Under the pieces are notes generated by a model that saw only the letters and a program-made list of their open reading frames with translations, had not been told where the DNA came from and did no database searches. A stretch of 64,000 nucleotides of DNA from Planctomycetaceae bacterium UBA2671 (lineage in GTDB: Bacteria > Planctomycetota > Planctomycetia > Planctomycetales > Planctomycetaceae), in NCBI GenBank assembly GCA_002359185.1, contig DEML01000096.1, positions 1-64,000 on the forward strand. The letters are read 5' to 3'. The translations under genes and the position numbers were made by a program. Position 1 is the first letter of the stretch, and each line of letters opens with the position of its first letter. Positions 35,302 to 46,475 of this stretch are shown here, piece by piece.

Positions 35302-36822
35302 TTACTCATCGAGACTGGCGACACCCTGAGTCACGCGACGGGCAATTGATTCGGTGCCGGACGGATTCTTCACCGCTTTCACATTCGTGAACGCCTTGAC
35401 CGGGACGTTGATAGATTCCTCCAGATTCAGGCAGGCTTCAATAATTCCCTCACCGACATCAGTTGAAGTCAACCGAAGTGGAATTTCAAAAGACTGACCT
35501 GGCTTGGGAACGTCGATCTGTTTGACCAGCTTGGGGCCGACTTGATGTTGCACCCCTTTCAGAAATCCAATCGTTAATTCAGAGGGATTGAAGGTTTTAT
35601 CGCTGTTGTTTTCGACGAGAATCACAGCATCAAAATCCTGTCCACTTTCCACTTCAACGGGGACGGTGACTGACACTGAAACATCGGGAATAATGACATT
35701 AGTTGCGGTCGCAAGAGTTTCGAAAACTTGAATCAACGATTCTGATTTCAACATCCCCAGATCGGTAGGCGTGAAGCAGGTGACCTGCAAAGTTCGCGTT
35801 TCAGAGGGTTGCAGTTCTTCAAGATTCCAGAACAATGCGTCATTCACCAAAGTCGCGACTGGCGAGGTGGTGTCCACCAGATTCAAGTCTGCACATTGCT
35901 CTGTGACATAAACATGGGGAATCGCTCTGCATCCCTGGTTTGTGACATCCAGATAATAAGTCAGTCTGGCTTTCCCGGAAATGTGAGAGGGATATCGTTT
36001 ACTCAGTTGCACAACACCTGAAGCGATAACCTTAGGTTGCAACGAATTACCAGAGTGATCGAGTGGCGACGGTCTACGTATTTCTTCTGGAGCCTGACGT
36101 TTTGCAGAAGTCAACCAGAGTTGACGTGGTGGCTGAAAAGCAAATCCGCTCTCATTAAAGACTGCAACTCCCCATCGACTTGCAGCCAGAGTCTTCATAT
36201 CCACATTGCCCGAATATTGACTTTGTACAATATTCGACTGGATCGCCTCCGAATAATATGAGTCTGCGATCAATTCGGTGGATGAGGACTCCGCAAACAA
36301 CTCCGGCTGCTGAGTCCATGTTCGTGGCGCAACAGGAACCGATGGCTTTTCATCGGGAGGAGGAGCAAACATCGCGAAAGGATCTTCAAACTCTTTGGGT
36401 TCTGGTTTTGGCTCCGGCTTTGGATCTGATCTTTCAACCACCGGCATTTCATAAGCAGCCTGCATGATTTCAATAGGGTATGAGGCTTCAATCACACGGG
36501 GTTCGATCTCTGTCACTGTATTAACTTCAAGTTCTACCTCCTTGGGTTTAACTTTCTGAATTGGCGCAGCGACAAATTGAATGGATTGAGTTTTCTGAGG
36601 CTTGGCGACAGTCTCTGAGTCCAATGTTTCCAGGAATAACAGAAACACTAAGAACAAAGCCAGATACCCGGCAACCGCAGTCAGCCTCCACGACTGATGT
36701 TCATCACCCTTGAGCAGTAAATACCCCTGCAACTGTGTACGACGACTGTAGCGCGTCCAGTAATCAAGAATATCTCGTGAGTCCCTGCGGGACCAGTCGG
36801 GGGGATATGGATTAGAATGCAC
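35302..36822 (-). CDS. Single-span membrane protein with DUF11-like repeats
   Basis: A 506-residue protein. It has a short cytosolic N-terminus (about 46 residues), one transmembrane span (about 47-66, LTAVAGYLALFLVFLLFLET), and a Pro/Glu-rich linker with KPEPKPEPKEFEDPFAMFAPP. Two beta-sandwich modules follow (about 265-370, VQLSKRYPSHISGKARLTYY, and about 375-480, VSVTVPVEVESGQDFDAVIL) that look like DUF11/CARDB-type extracellular repeats. It starts at GTG with AGGGAG 7 bases upstream. A role at the cell surface is likely; nothing specific can be said. Confidence 0.68.
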   Translation of the reverse strand: MHSNPYPPDWSRRDSRDILDYWTRYSRRTQLQGYLLLKGDEHQSWRLTAVAGYLALFLVFLLFLETLDSETVAKPQKTQSIQFVAAPIQKVKPKEVELEVNTVTEIEPRVIEASYPIEIMQAAYEMPVVERSDPKPEPKPEPKEFEDPFAMFAPPPDEKPSVPVAPRTWTQQPELFAESSSTELIADSYYSEAIQSNIVQSQYSGNVDMKTLAASRWGVAVFNESGFAFQPPRQLWLTSAKRQAPEEIRRPSPLDHSGNSLQPKVIASGVVQLSKRYPSHISGKARLTYYLDVTNQGCRAIPHVYVTEQCADLNLVDTTSPVATLVNDALFWNLEELQPSETRTLQVTCFTPTDLGMLKSESLIQVFETLATATNVIIPDVSVSVTVPVEVESGQDFDAVILVENNSDKTFNPSELTIGFLKGVQHQVGPKLVKQIDVPKPGQSFEIPLRLTSTDVGEGIIEACLNLEESINVPVKAFTNVKAVKNPSGTESIARRVTQGVASLDE

Positions 36823-37094
36823 TGCGCGACTCCCTTCGGCAGAAAAATTTCAAGCTCAAAGCCTGATTGTATTTTCTACCATTGGTTGAGCACAAGTTCA
36901 GTTTTTGAACGGAAACACCGCCCTGGACATGAACATGCAACCACTGTTTCTCGGAAATTTCAGAGAATTAACAAAAAAGTACATACTTATTCGACAATGT
37001 ATTATATGTTCAGTTGCAGGATTCAAAAAACATCTTCAAATGAACAATACCTATCTGATTTTTCAAAATCACTATTCTTTTCGAAAGTCTTTCA

Positions 37095-38081
37095 ATGAGC
37101 TTGATATCTCCCAACCCCAATTTGCGCCGCGCTTTTACATTAATCGAACTGCTGGTCGTCATTGCAATCATTGCCATATTGGTTGCTTTATTACTCCCGG
37201 CAGTCCAACAGGCTCGTGAAGCGGCTCGCCGCAGTAGTTGCAAAAACAATCTTAAGCAACTTGGCTTAGCGATGCACAACTATCACGATGTGCACAAACA
37301 ATTTCCTCCCGCAGCAATCAATTTGACCCAAAATCCTGCTCCCGAGAACTGCCGTCATGCCGATTGGGGTGCAACATGGATTCTGATGGCACTCCCATTC
37401 ATCGAACAGGGTGCACTTTACGATCAGTATAATTTTGAACAAGTGGCCCGAAATGGCAATGCCACTTCTGGCAATAATCAAGTCACTCGAAGAAGACTTG
37501 AAGCAATTCTCTGCCCCTCACATCCTACGAACAGTTCTCTACTAACACAGGATTTTACTGGATTTGAAAAAGGGAATTATGGTGTCAACCTTGGATCTGG
37601 CTACAATTTGGAAAGGGATCACTTCAATGACTCTAATCGAAGAGGTCCATTCAGTGTGGTAGGTATGTACGGCGCAAAATTCCGAGATATGACAGATGGA
37701 ACTTCTAATTGTATCCTTATTAGCGAAATTGTGACTGGCATTGGTGGTGGAGATGATAAAGGAGCGTGGGGCTGGTGCTCAGGACCTACATTTAACGGAT
37801 CAAGTGGTTGTGGAAGTAATCGAATACTGACACCAAATACAACGCTCAGAACTGATTGCTCACACTACGCTTCCAACAATAACAGTGATAATAATTTCAA
37901 TCGTCGAAATAATCCTGATGCGGCAGCCAATGGTGGTGTTGCATCACGGTCCTATCACACTGGTGGTGTGCAATCAACTCTTGGAGATGGAACGGTCAGA
38001 TTCATTTCTGAAAACATTGATCAGACAGTTTGGACGAATCTATTAGCCATTCAGGATGGTAATGTCCTGGGTGAATTCTAA
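37095..38081 (+). CDS. DUF1559 protein with type IV pilin-like N-terminus
   Basis: A 328-residue protein of the family hugely expanded in planctomycetes. The N-terminal methylation/cleavage motif RRAFTLIELLVVIAIIAIL (cleavage before F14, Glu at +5) is followed by LPAVQQAREAARRSSCKNN. The C-terminal globular part ends with the family signature HTGGVQSTLGDGTVRFISENI. Such proteins are processed by a prepilin peptidase and placed in the envelope as pseudopilins; the exact role is unknown. No pilus-assembly gene is adjacent. A terminator follows. Confidence 0.92.
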   Translation: MSLISPNPNLRRAFTLIELLVVIAIIAILVALLLPAVQQAREAARRSSCKNNLKQLGLAMHNYHDVHKQFPPAAINLTQNPAPENCRHADWGATWILMALPFIEQGALYDQYNFEQVARNGNATSGNNQVTRRRLEAILCPSHPTNSSLLTQDFTGFEKGNYGVNLGSGYNLERDHFNDSNRRGPFSVVGMYGAKFRDMTDGTSNCILISEIVTGIGGGDDKGAWGWCSGPTFNGSSGCGSNRILTPNTTLRTDCSHYASNNNSDNNFNRRNNPDAAANGGVASRSYHTGGVQSTLGDGTVRFISENIDQTVWTNLLAIQDGNVLGEF

Positions 38082-38131
38082 TCTGCTGATATGATTTTAA
38101 TTTAGTAATTCACTAATTTCATGTTGGACTC

Positions 38132-38166
38132 AAAAAGGACGTTTCAGAAATGAGCCGTCCTTTTTT
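38132..38166 (+). terminator. Rho-independent terminator
   Basis: Stem AAAGGACG/CGTCCTTT with a long loop and a T run, 50 bp after the DUF1559 gene. Confidence 0.8.
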
Positions 38167-38318
38167 CGCACTACCCAGTTAACTCCCATGAGACTTGAGT
38201 ATCTATCAAACTGTTCACATGCTGGCAAAAGTTGATGTGAAATCGTATGTTATTTCCTGATTTGAATTGCTCGGTATGATTGAATACTCCATCTACTTAA
38301 CACCAATAAGGAAATAGC

Positions 38319-39806
<1,488 letters not shown>

Positions 39807-39846
39807 TTAAAAAATAAGGCCGATGAATTTGCCTTAACAACATATG

Positions 39847-39883
39847 ATAGCCGCATGACTCCACTGTCATGCGGCTATTTTTG
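39847..39883 (+). terminator. Rho-independent terminator
   Basis: A 13-bp perfect stem (ATAGCCGCATGAC/GTCATGCGGCTAT) and T run, 40 bp after the Gfo/Idh/MocA gene. Confidence 0.9.
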
Positions 39884-40092
39884 TGTCGGTATCTTTATTG
39901 CGATCGTTAAAATTTGCAAAACTATCGCAATCAGAAATAATATCACACTTGATTGAGTTGCTTCAGTTGGTGAGGCAGTTTCGACTTCTTCATTCACGTC
40001 ACGAATAAGCTTCAACTTTTTGGTCAACAATAACTTCGTAACCTAAGCTACATCAAATAATATTGCATGATTACTGTAATTTAGAGGCTTTA

Positions 40093-41049
40093 ATGAACGA
40101 GTCCATTCAAGTGCTGGTGATTGATGATGATCTTTCCTGGCAAAAAGTCATTTTGTATATGCTGGCAAAGCGGGAACAATGTGAAGTTTCCACCGTTACG
40201 AATTTGCAGGAAGCCAGGGAACAACTTTTAAGCAAACCTTACGACATCGTCATTGCCGATTTGGAACTGGCAACCAGCGATCGCTTAATTGAAGATGGCC
40301 TGGATGTCATCTCAATTATCGAAGCGGAAGATCTGGAAATTCCCGTCATCGCCGTGACTGGCAAGGGAGATGAAACAGCGGTTGTCGAAGCTTTGCAGCG
40401 GGGAGCAGCTACTTATATCCCGAAAATGAATATTCGTAATCATCTCCTAAATACAGTCGATTCCGTTCTTCAATCCATGGGAAAAAGAAAACTGAAGTCA
40501 AAACTTTTGGAGTCCATGACTGAACTGAAATTAAGTTATCGTATTCCCAATGATATTCGACTGATTTCTCCCTTCATTGAAGAGTTGAAAGGAAATCTAA
40601 GCTCACGGACCGAATTCTCCGGTAAGACGATTTCGCGGATTCTTATTTCTGCAGAAGAAGCCCTCCTGAACAGTATTGTCCATGGAAATCTGGAGATCGG
40701 TTCGGATATTCGCGAAACATCTATGAGCCAGTATCAAGCTTTGATTGAATCTCGAATGCAGGATCCTCAATTCGAGGATCGTAAAATCAACCTGGAGATC
40801 AGTTTGAATAGAATTCGATTCCAACTCCAAATCAAAGATCAGGGCCAGGGCTTTGAATCTGAAAATGTCCAAGATCCCCGCGATGAAAAATACATCAGCC
40901 GTGCGAGCGGAAGAGGATTATTATTAATGCGAACCTTCATGGATTCCGTCGAATACAGTGACAATGGACGCTGCGTTTGTATGACGAAACTGATGCCCCC
41001 AAATTTGCCAAGACCGGAACAGAAACAAGAAGCGGTGAGTTGTTCGTAA
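40093..41049 (+). CDS. Response regulator with C-terminal anti-sigma-type ATPase domain
   Basis: A 318-residue protein. The receiver domain (1-125) has the acidic pocket DDD at 11-13, phosphoacceptor D56 (IVIADLE), a Thr in AVTGKGD and a Lys in YIPKMNI. A linker leads to an RsbW/SpoIIAB-like HATPase domain (about 165-305): EEALLNSIVHGNLEIGS (N box), IKDQGQGFE (G1) and SGRGLLLMRTFMDSVEY (G2). This joins two-component input to partner-switching output in one chain, so it probably controls an anti-sigma or phosphatase network. The ATG at 40093 follows GAGG; an upstream start is possible but less likely. No histidine kinase is adjacent. Confidence 0.85.
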   Translation: MNESIQVLVIDDDLSWQKVILYMLAKREQCEVSTVTNLQEAREQLLSKPYDIVIADLELATSDRLIEDGLDVISIIEAEDLEIPVIAVTGKGDETAVVEALQRGAATYIPKMNIRNHLLNTVDSVLQSMGKRKLKSKLLESMTELKLSYRIPNDIRLISPFIEELKGNLSSRTEFSGKTISRILISAEEALLNSIVHGNLEIGSDIRETSMSQYQALIESRMQDPQFEDRKINLEISLNRIRFQLQIKDQGQGFESENVQDPRDEKYISRASGRGLLLMRTFMDSVEYSDNGRCVCMTKLMPPNLPRPEQKQEAVSCS

Positions 41050-41100
41050 CTCTGGTCAAGTTACCTCTCGTCCCAAAGGTCTTTAATATCAGGAGCCATC

Positions 41101-41694
41101 TTACTCAGTGAGTGTCCCTTTGGAAGAAGGCACTCCTGATTGTCGCGGATCGACCGTTGTGGCAATTCTCAAAGCACGAGCTGTGGCCTTAAAAATCGCT
41201 TCGGAAATGTGATGGCTGTTAGCTCCGTGATGCAGGACCACATGCAGATTCATCAGACTGTTCGCTGCAAAAGCCTGAAAGAATTCGGCGACGAGTTGGG
41301 TATCAAACTCACCGATTTTTTCAGTCGGGAACGCGAACCGATTTTCGAACCATACACGCCCACTCAAATCGAGTGCGACAGTTACAAGAGTTTCATCCAT
41401 CGGCAAGGTCATTGAACCATAACGGGTGATTCCCTGCTTATCGCCAATCGCCTGATGAATCGCCTTGCCGAGACAGATTCCGATATCTTCAACCGTATGG
41501 TGATGGTCGACATGCAAATCGCCGACCGCTTTCACCGAAAAATCGAATAGTCCATGCTTGGCGAACAGGGTCAACATGTGATCGAGAAAACCGACGCCGG
41601 TCTCAATCTCGACATTCCCAGAACCATCGATCTCAAAAGCCAGTTCGATTTCGGTTTCGCCTGTTTTCCGCTTGATAGTGGCCTTTCGAGCCAT
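41101..41694 (-). CDS. hisB: Imidazoleglycerol-phosphate dehydratase
   Basis: A 197-residue enzyme of histidine biosynthesis, converting imidazole glycerol phosphate to imidazole acetol phosphate. The metal-binding repeats are intact: DHHHTVEDIGICLG (His 64-66) and HHGANSHHISEAIFKA (His 155-156, 161-162). It also has GFLDHMLTLFAKHG and the end RQSGVPSSKGTL. It is the stand-alone, monofunctional form and has no phosphatase domain. TAGGAG lies before the ATG. No other his gene is adjacent. Confidence 0.96.
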   Translation of the reverse strand: MARKATIKRKTGETEIELAFEIDGSGNVEIETGVGFLDHMLTLFAKHGLFDFSVKAVGDLHVDHHHTVEDIGICLGKAIHQAIGDKQGITRYGSMTLPMDETLVTVALDLSGRVWFENRFAFPTEKIGEFDTQLVAEFFQAFAANSLMNLHVVLHHGANSHHISEAIFKATARALRIATTVDPRQSGVPSSKGTLTE

Positions 41695-41915
41695 TCGACT
41701 ACTCCTACTATTCTTCTCTTAACATTGACTATTCGTACAAGTTTAAACTGTCCAGCCATGCTGTACGACTCTTGAGTGGAATTCTTTGATGGTTTTCGAC
41801 TAAGCACTCCCTCTTTTGACGGTTTTGAGGCAAAATTGTTCGCAATTCGGCTAAATATCGAATAAAATAGAATTGATTTATCCCTCTACAATCCCACCAA
41901 CTGATTGTTTTCTCC

Positions 41916-44297
41916 ATGCCTGCACAGTATCTCATTATCATATCGGCCTTGGTTATCACAGTCTGCAATGTCATTCAGGCTGCTCCTCTCGATTTCAATC
42001 GAGATATCCGGCCCATCCTTTCCGACAAGTGTATTGGGTGTCACGGACCGGAAGAAGAATCCCGTGAAGCCGACTTGCGATTCGATCAACTCGAAACCGC
42101 TCTTGAAGATCGCGGCGGCTATGCCGTCATTAAGCCGGGCGATCCTGAAAACAGTGAGATGATGACCCGCATCCTCAGCGATGATGAAGATCTGCAGATG
42201 CCGCCGCATCATGCGCAAAAGGAACTGACGGAACAGGACATCGCGAAACTCAAACAATGGATTGAAGAAGGGGCCAACTGGGAGCCTCACTGGGCATACG
42301 TCGCTCCGAAAGCTGTTTCCATTCCAGAAGTTTCTAACCCGGACTGGTGCGACAATCTAATTGATTCGTTCGTCATGCAGGAATTGGATCAACAGAAGTT
42401 GACTCCTGCTGCTGATGCCGATTCCATCACCCTGCTCCGCCGTCTCTGTTTTGATTTGACAGGATTACCGCCCACGCCCGAAATGGCAAAACAGTTTCTC
42501 AACGATTCTTCCGAATCTGCTCACTGTAAGCTCATCGATCAATTACTGGGATTGCCTCATTTCGGCGAGCGAATGGCGATGTACTGGCTCGACCTGGTTC
42601 GCTACGCCGATACCGTCGGATATCACGGCGATCAGGATCACAGTATCTCGCCTTATCGCGACTGGGTGATTAATGCCTTCAATGAGAACATGCCTTTTGA
42701 TCAATTCACTCGTGAACAACTGGCCGGCGATCTGCTGGAGAATCGTGATGTCGACAACTTAATCGCTTCCGGCTACAACCGCCTGCTGCAAACGACTCAT
42801 GAAGGCGGCCTGCAGCAGAAAGAGTATCTTGCCATCTACGCGGCTGATCGCGTTCGAAATGTTTCAGAAGTCTGGATGGGTGCAACGATGGGCTGTGCTC
42901 AGTGCCATTCTCATAAATACGATCCGTACACAATCACGGATTTCTACTCCATGGCGGCATTCTTTGCCGATCTCGATGAAGCCAAACATTTCACCAATGG
43001 AGGAAATTCGCTGCCCACCCGACGGGAACCTGAACTGGCTGTGTTGTCTCCCAGCCAGCGAGAAGAACGTCAACAGGTTGAGCAGCACATTCAGGAACTC
43101 AATCGGGAAATTCTGCCAGCATTGATTTCTGGTGATGAACAAACATCTCAACTGCTCAAACAATTCACTTCAGCCGAATCCGAGCTGAAAGCAATCGAGA
43201 AATCAAAACGACTAACGATGATTTCCGCTTCCATCAAACCCCGCGAAATGCGTGTCCTTCCCCGCGGAAACTGGCAAGACGATTCTGGACCGATTGTCCA
43301 ATCGGCGATTCCCGAATTTCTGGGCTCGCTCGATACTCCCGAACGAGCAACGCGTCTCGATTTGGCTAACTGGCTGGTCGATGCCGAGAATGGTTCCGGA
43401 CTATTGACGGCTCGCGTGTTCGTCAATCGTCTCTGGAGCCTGATGTTCGGTCACGGACTGGCCGACCTGAATGATTTCGGAGGTCAGGGAAGCCCGCCGA
43501 CGCATCCAGAATTACTGGATCAATTAGCGATTGAATTCGTCAACTCGGGCTGGGATATCAAGCATATGATGAAACTGATGGCGAGCAGCCACACTTATCG
43601 TCAACAGTCGCTCAGCAACACTCAACTTGACGAAATCGATCCCGAGAACAAACTCTATGCTCGGCAGTCCCGCTTTCGTCTGCCTGCGGAAATGATTCGC
43701 GATAATGCGTTAGCCATCAGCGGATTGCTGGTCAACGAATCTGGTGGCCGAAGTATTAAACCTTATCAGCCGGCAGGATATTATCGACATTTAAACTTCC
43801 CGACACGCAAATACACGTCTGATACAAATCAACAGCAGTGGAGACGCGGCGTCTACATGCACTGGCAGCGTCAGTTCCTGCATCCGATGCTCAAAGCTTT
43901 CGATGCACCGAGCCGGGAAGAGTGTACTGCTGAACGACCTCGTTCAAATACACCTTTGGCCGCTTTAACACTGTTAAACGATCCCACATTTATAGAAGCG
44001 GCTCGATGTCTGGCAGAGAGAATACTGATCGAGGGAGGAGATGAGGAACAATCTCAATTGAATTTTGCGTTCCAATTAACCTTGTCTCGTCAGCCTGATG
44101 AACTTGAACAGGAGATGTTACTCGGATTGCTGGATGATCAATTCCAATACTATCAGACAAATTCTAAAGATGCAGAGAAACTGCTGAGTGTCGGATTAAA
44201 GAAAGCAAACACTACCCTTTCTCAAAATCAACTCGCGGCCTGGACACAGGTCGCTCGTGTCCTGTTAAACCTGAGTGAAGTGACAACACGTAACTGA
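41916..44297 (+). CDS. PSD1 cytochrome c / DUF1549 / DUF1553 protein
   Basis: A 793-residue exported protein of a planctomycete-expanded family. After a signal peptide (1-22), a PSCyt1 heme domain carries CIGCH at 39-43 and PGDPENSEMMTRIL. A DUF1549 domain follows (about 140-350; LCFDLTGLPPTPE, HFGERMAMYWLDLVRYADTV, YNRLLQTTHEGGLQQKEYLA) and ends CAQCHSHKYDP, a further heme-like CxxCH. A DUF1553 domain ends the protein (VFVNRLWSLMFGHGL, SAQSFRxP-like RLPAEMIRDNAL). It is shorter than copies with an inserted lectin-like domain. It is paired with a DUF1501 gene downstream, the usual arrangement. Activity is not established. Confidence 0.93.
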   Translation: MPAQYLIIISALVITVCNVIQAAPLDFNRDIRPILSDKCIGCHGPEEESREADLRFDQLETALEDRGGYAVIKPGDPENSEMMTRILSDDEDLQMPPHHAQKELTEQDIAKLKQWIEEGANWEPHWAYVAPKAVSIPEVSNPDWCDNLIDSFVMQELDQQKLTPAADADSITLLRRLCFDLTGLPPTPEMAKQFLNDSSESAHCKLIDQLLGLPHFGERMAMYWLDLVRYADTVGYHGDQDHSISPYRDWVINAFNENMPFDQFTREQLAGDLLENRDVDNLIASGYNRLLQTTHEGGLQQKEYLAIYAADRVRNVSEVWMGATMGCAQCHSHKYDPYTITDFYSMAAFFADLDEAKHFTNGGNSLPTRREPELAVLSPSQREERQQVEQHIQELNREILPALISGDEQTSQLLKQFTSAESELKAIEKSKRLTMISASIKPREMRVLPRGNWQDDSGPIVQSAIPEFLGSLDTPERATRLDLANWLVDAENGSGLLTARVFVNRLWSLMFGHGLADLNDFGGQGSPPTHPELLDQLAIEFVNSGWDIKHMMKLMASSHTYRQQSLSNTQLDEIDPENKLYARQSRFRLPAEMIRDNALAISGLLVNESGGRSIKPYQPAGYYRHLNFPTRKYTSDTNQQQWRRGVYMHWQRQFLHPMLKAFDAPSREECTAERPRSNTPLAALTLLNDPTFIEAARCLAERILIEGGDEEQSQLNFAFQLTLSRQPDELEQEMLLGLLDDQFQYYQTNSKDAEKLLSVGLKKANTTLSQNQLAAWTQVARVLLNLSEVTTRN

Positions 44298-44333
44298 GCA
44301 ACAAACTGACGGGTCTCTTTGTTCTTCACACAT

Positions 44334-44453
44334 CGTAGGTTGGGTTAGCGCAGCGTAACCCAACAATTTGAGAAACCAGTTCGTAGGTTAGGCTATGCCT
44401 GACGAAATTCGACCTCGACAATTCATCCTGTCAGGCACAGCCTGACCTACGGC
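44334..44453. repeat. Two adjacent dispersed repeats
   Basis: A GTAGGTTGGGTTAGCG-type unit (44334-44376) is directly followed by a REP-like pair of the GTAGGTCAGGC family (44378-44453). Both lie between the PSD1 and DUF1501 genes. Confidence 0.78.
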
Positions 44454-44486
44454 TAAATTATCCGACAATAGATTGTGAGAAAAACT

Positions 44487-45911
44487 ATGTCTTTTGATTA
44501 TCAATTTGCCACGCATTTAAACCGGCGTACATTCCTTTCACAATCGGGTGTCGGACTTGGTGCAGCTGCGTTTTCGAATTTGTTGAACCATGAGACTCAA
44601 GCGAGCACTGCGCAAAAACAATCTCAACAACCACATTTTCCGCCGCGCGTAAAGCGGGTTATTTTCCTCTGCATGGCTGGTGGGCCTTCGCATCTGGAGA
44701 CATTCGATTACAAACCCGAACTCGAGCGACTCAGCGGTCAGCCGATGCCAGCTTCCATCACAGCCGGGCAGCCAATTGCCCAGTTACAAGGACAGGAACT
44801 GATCGCTCAAGGCCCGCTCACGAAGTTTCAGAAATATGGAGAAGGTGGCCTCGAAGTCAGCGATTATCTCCCCTGGCATGCGAAAATGGCCGATGATATT
44901 TGCGTCCTCAAATCGATGCACACCGAACAGATCAATCACGATCCCGCTCACACTTTCATGAACACAGGCACGGTCATTTCGGGTCGACCTTCAATGGGAT
45001 CCTGGATCACCTATGGCCTCGGCTCCGAAACTCAGGAGTTACCGGGCTTTGTTGTGATGTCGAGTGTCGGCGGGCGAAATCCTCAGCCGATTGCATCACG
45101 ACAATGGGGAGCTGGCTTTCTCCCGAGTCGTTTTCAGGGAGTCGAATTCAACTCCAGTGGAGATCCCGTCTACTATGTGAAACCGCCCGGAGGGATTTCC
45201 AACTCGCAACAAGGTCGAATCGTCGAGACGATTCGTCAGCTCGATCAGCATCGTCAGAAAACAGTGCAGAACCCGGAACTCGAAACCAGGCTTTCTGCCT
45301 ATGAAATGGCGTTTCGGATGCAGACCTCCGTTCCTGATCTGGTCGATATGTCCAACGAACCGAAACACATTCTCGATATGTACGGTGCCAAGCCGGGCGA
45401 TGGTTCCTTTGCCTCCAACTGTTTATTAGCCCGTCGGCTTGCAGAACGCGGAGTCCGGTTTATCCATTTGTATCACCGCGGCTGGGATCATCATGGCGGG
45501 CTCGATAAGTACATGAAGATCTGTTGCGGCCTGACCGATCAACCCACATACGCTCTCATTCAAGACCTCAAACAACGCGGAATGCTAGAGGAAACGCTGG
45601 TCATCTGGGGAGGCGAATTCGGCCGCACGCCGATGTTCCAGGGGAAAGGAGGCGTCGGGCGCGATCATCACATCAAAGGCTTTTCGATGTGGATGGCTGG
45701 AGGAGGAATCAAAGGAGGAACTTCCCACGGCAACACCGATGAATTCGGCTACCATGCGGTCGAAAAACCAACCCACGTCCGCGACATGCACGCCACCATG
45801 CTCCACATGCTCGGCCTCGACCACCGCCAACTCTACTACCAACACCAGGGCCTCGACATGCGCCTCACCGGAGTAGAAGAACCGCATGTGCTTGGGGATA
45901 TACTGGGTTAG
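44487..45911 (+). CDS. DUF1501 protein (sulfatase/alkaline-phosphatase-like fold), exported
   Basis: A 474-residue protein. An N-terminal Tat-like signal (NRRTFLSQSGVGLGAAAF) is followed by the family start VKRVIFLCMAGGPSHLETFDYKP. Further marks are MHTEQINHDPAHTFMNTG, RLAERGVRFIHLYHRGWDHHG, ETLVIWGGEFGRTPMFQG and DMHATMLHMLGLDH. The fold belongs with sulfatases and phosphatases. In planctomycetes these are regularly encoded beside PSD1 proteins, as here, and may act together on polysaccharides. The ATG at 44487 is preferred over a GTG at 44475. Confidence 0.93.
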   Translation: MSFDYQFATHLNRRTFLSQSGVGLGAAAFSNLLNHETQASTAQKQSQQPHFPPRVKRVIFLCMAGGPSHLETFDYKPELERLSGQPMPASITAGQPIAQLQGQELIAQGPLTKFQKYGEGGLEVSDYLPWHAKMADDICVLKSMHTEQINHDPAHTFMNTGTVISGRPSMGSWITYGLGSETQELPGFVVMSSVGGRNPQPIASRQWGAGFLPSRFQGVEFNSSGDPVYYVKPPGGISNSQQGRIVETIRQLDQHRQKTVQNPELETRLSAYEMAFRMQTSVPDLVDMSNEPKHILDMYGAKPGDGSFASNCLLARRLAERGVRFIHLYHRGWDHHGGLDKYMKICCGLTDQPTYALIQDLKQRGMLEETLVIWGGEFGRTPMFQGKGGVGRDHHIKGFSMWMAGGGIKGGTSHGNTDEFGYHAVEKPTHVRDMHATMLHMLGLDHRQLYYQHQGLDMRLTGVEEPHVLGDILG

Positions 45912-45916
45912 GTAAT

Positions 45917-46453
45917 GTTTGAACCACGGATGGACACGGATTTTCACGGATAAGGTTAAAGGAAAAGATCTCCCTAAATACCATTCCATAGCACAGTATT
46001 TAAATATCTTTGTGAAAGTCTCATGATCATTACAAAATGAAACTGAAGCGATTCTGAATGCTGCGTTTGAAGTGAGTAATCATTTGGGATATGGTCTGCT
46101 CGAAAAACCTTATGAAAATGCCTTGGTTGTTGAATTGAGACTCAGGGGAATTCCGGTCATTCAGCAACGTAAGTACGATGTTTATTACAAGCAGGTCCTA
46201 GTTGGAGAATACATTCCAGATTTGATCGTCTACGATTCCGTCATTGTTGAAACAATAGTAGTCGAAAGACTCGGAGATCTTGAACTCGGACAGATGTTAA
46301 ATTATCTTCAATTGACTGGCTTGAAGGTAGGGCTCATCCTCAATTTCAAATATTCCAAGGTCAATTGGAAAAGAGTCGTTCTCTGAAATAAATGCGTTGA
46401 TTCAATCATCCCTTTCACATCCGTGAAAATCCGTGTCCATCCGTGGTTCAAAC
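45917..46453. mobile_element. GxxExxY unit with perfect 35-bp terminal inverted repeats
   Basis: The left end (45917-45951, starting GTTTGAACCACGGATGGAC) and right end (46419-46453) are exact reverse complements over 35 bases. They enclose one gene, a GxxExxY-family ORF. A related, shorter unit without the gene is at 54994-55188. No target-site duplication was defined. How these units move or spread is not known to me. Confidence 0.75.
46072..46386 (+). CDS. GxxExxY family protein, possibly lacking its native start
   Basis: A 104-residue protein from GTG at 46072. The motif GLLEKPY (G-x-x-E-x-x-Y) is followed by ENALVVELRLRGIPV, VGEYIPDLIVYD and LGQMLNYLQLTGLKVGLILNF, which define the family. 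The frame continues upstream with EAILNAAFEVSNHLG, also family-like, to a stop at 46024 without any ATG/GTG/TTG before 46072, so the original start may have been lost. The usual E-x-K nuclease-like centre (LELKA) reads VVERLG here. Function of the family is unknown. Confidence 0.7.
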   Translation: MSNHLGYGLLEKPYENALVVELRLRGIPVIQQRKYDVYYKQVLVGEYIPDLIVYDSVIVETIVVERLGDLELGQMLNYLQLTGLKVGLILNFKYSKVNWKRVVL

Positions 46454-46475
46454 AAATATAAGAACAGCATTCATA

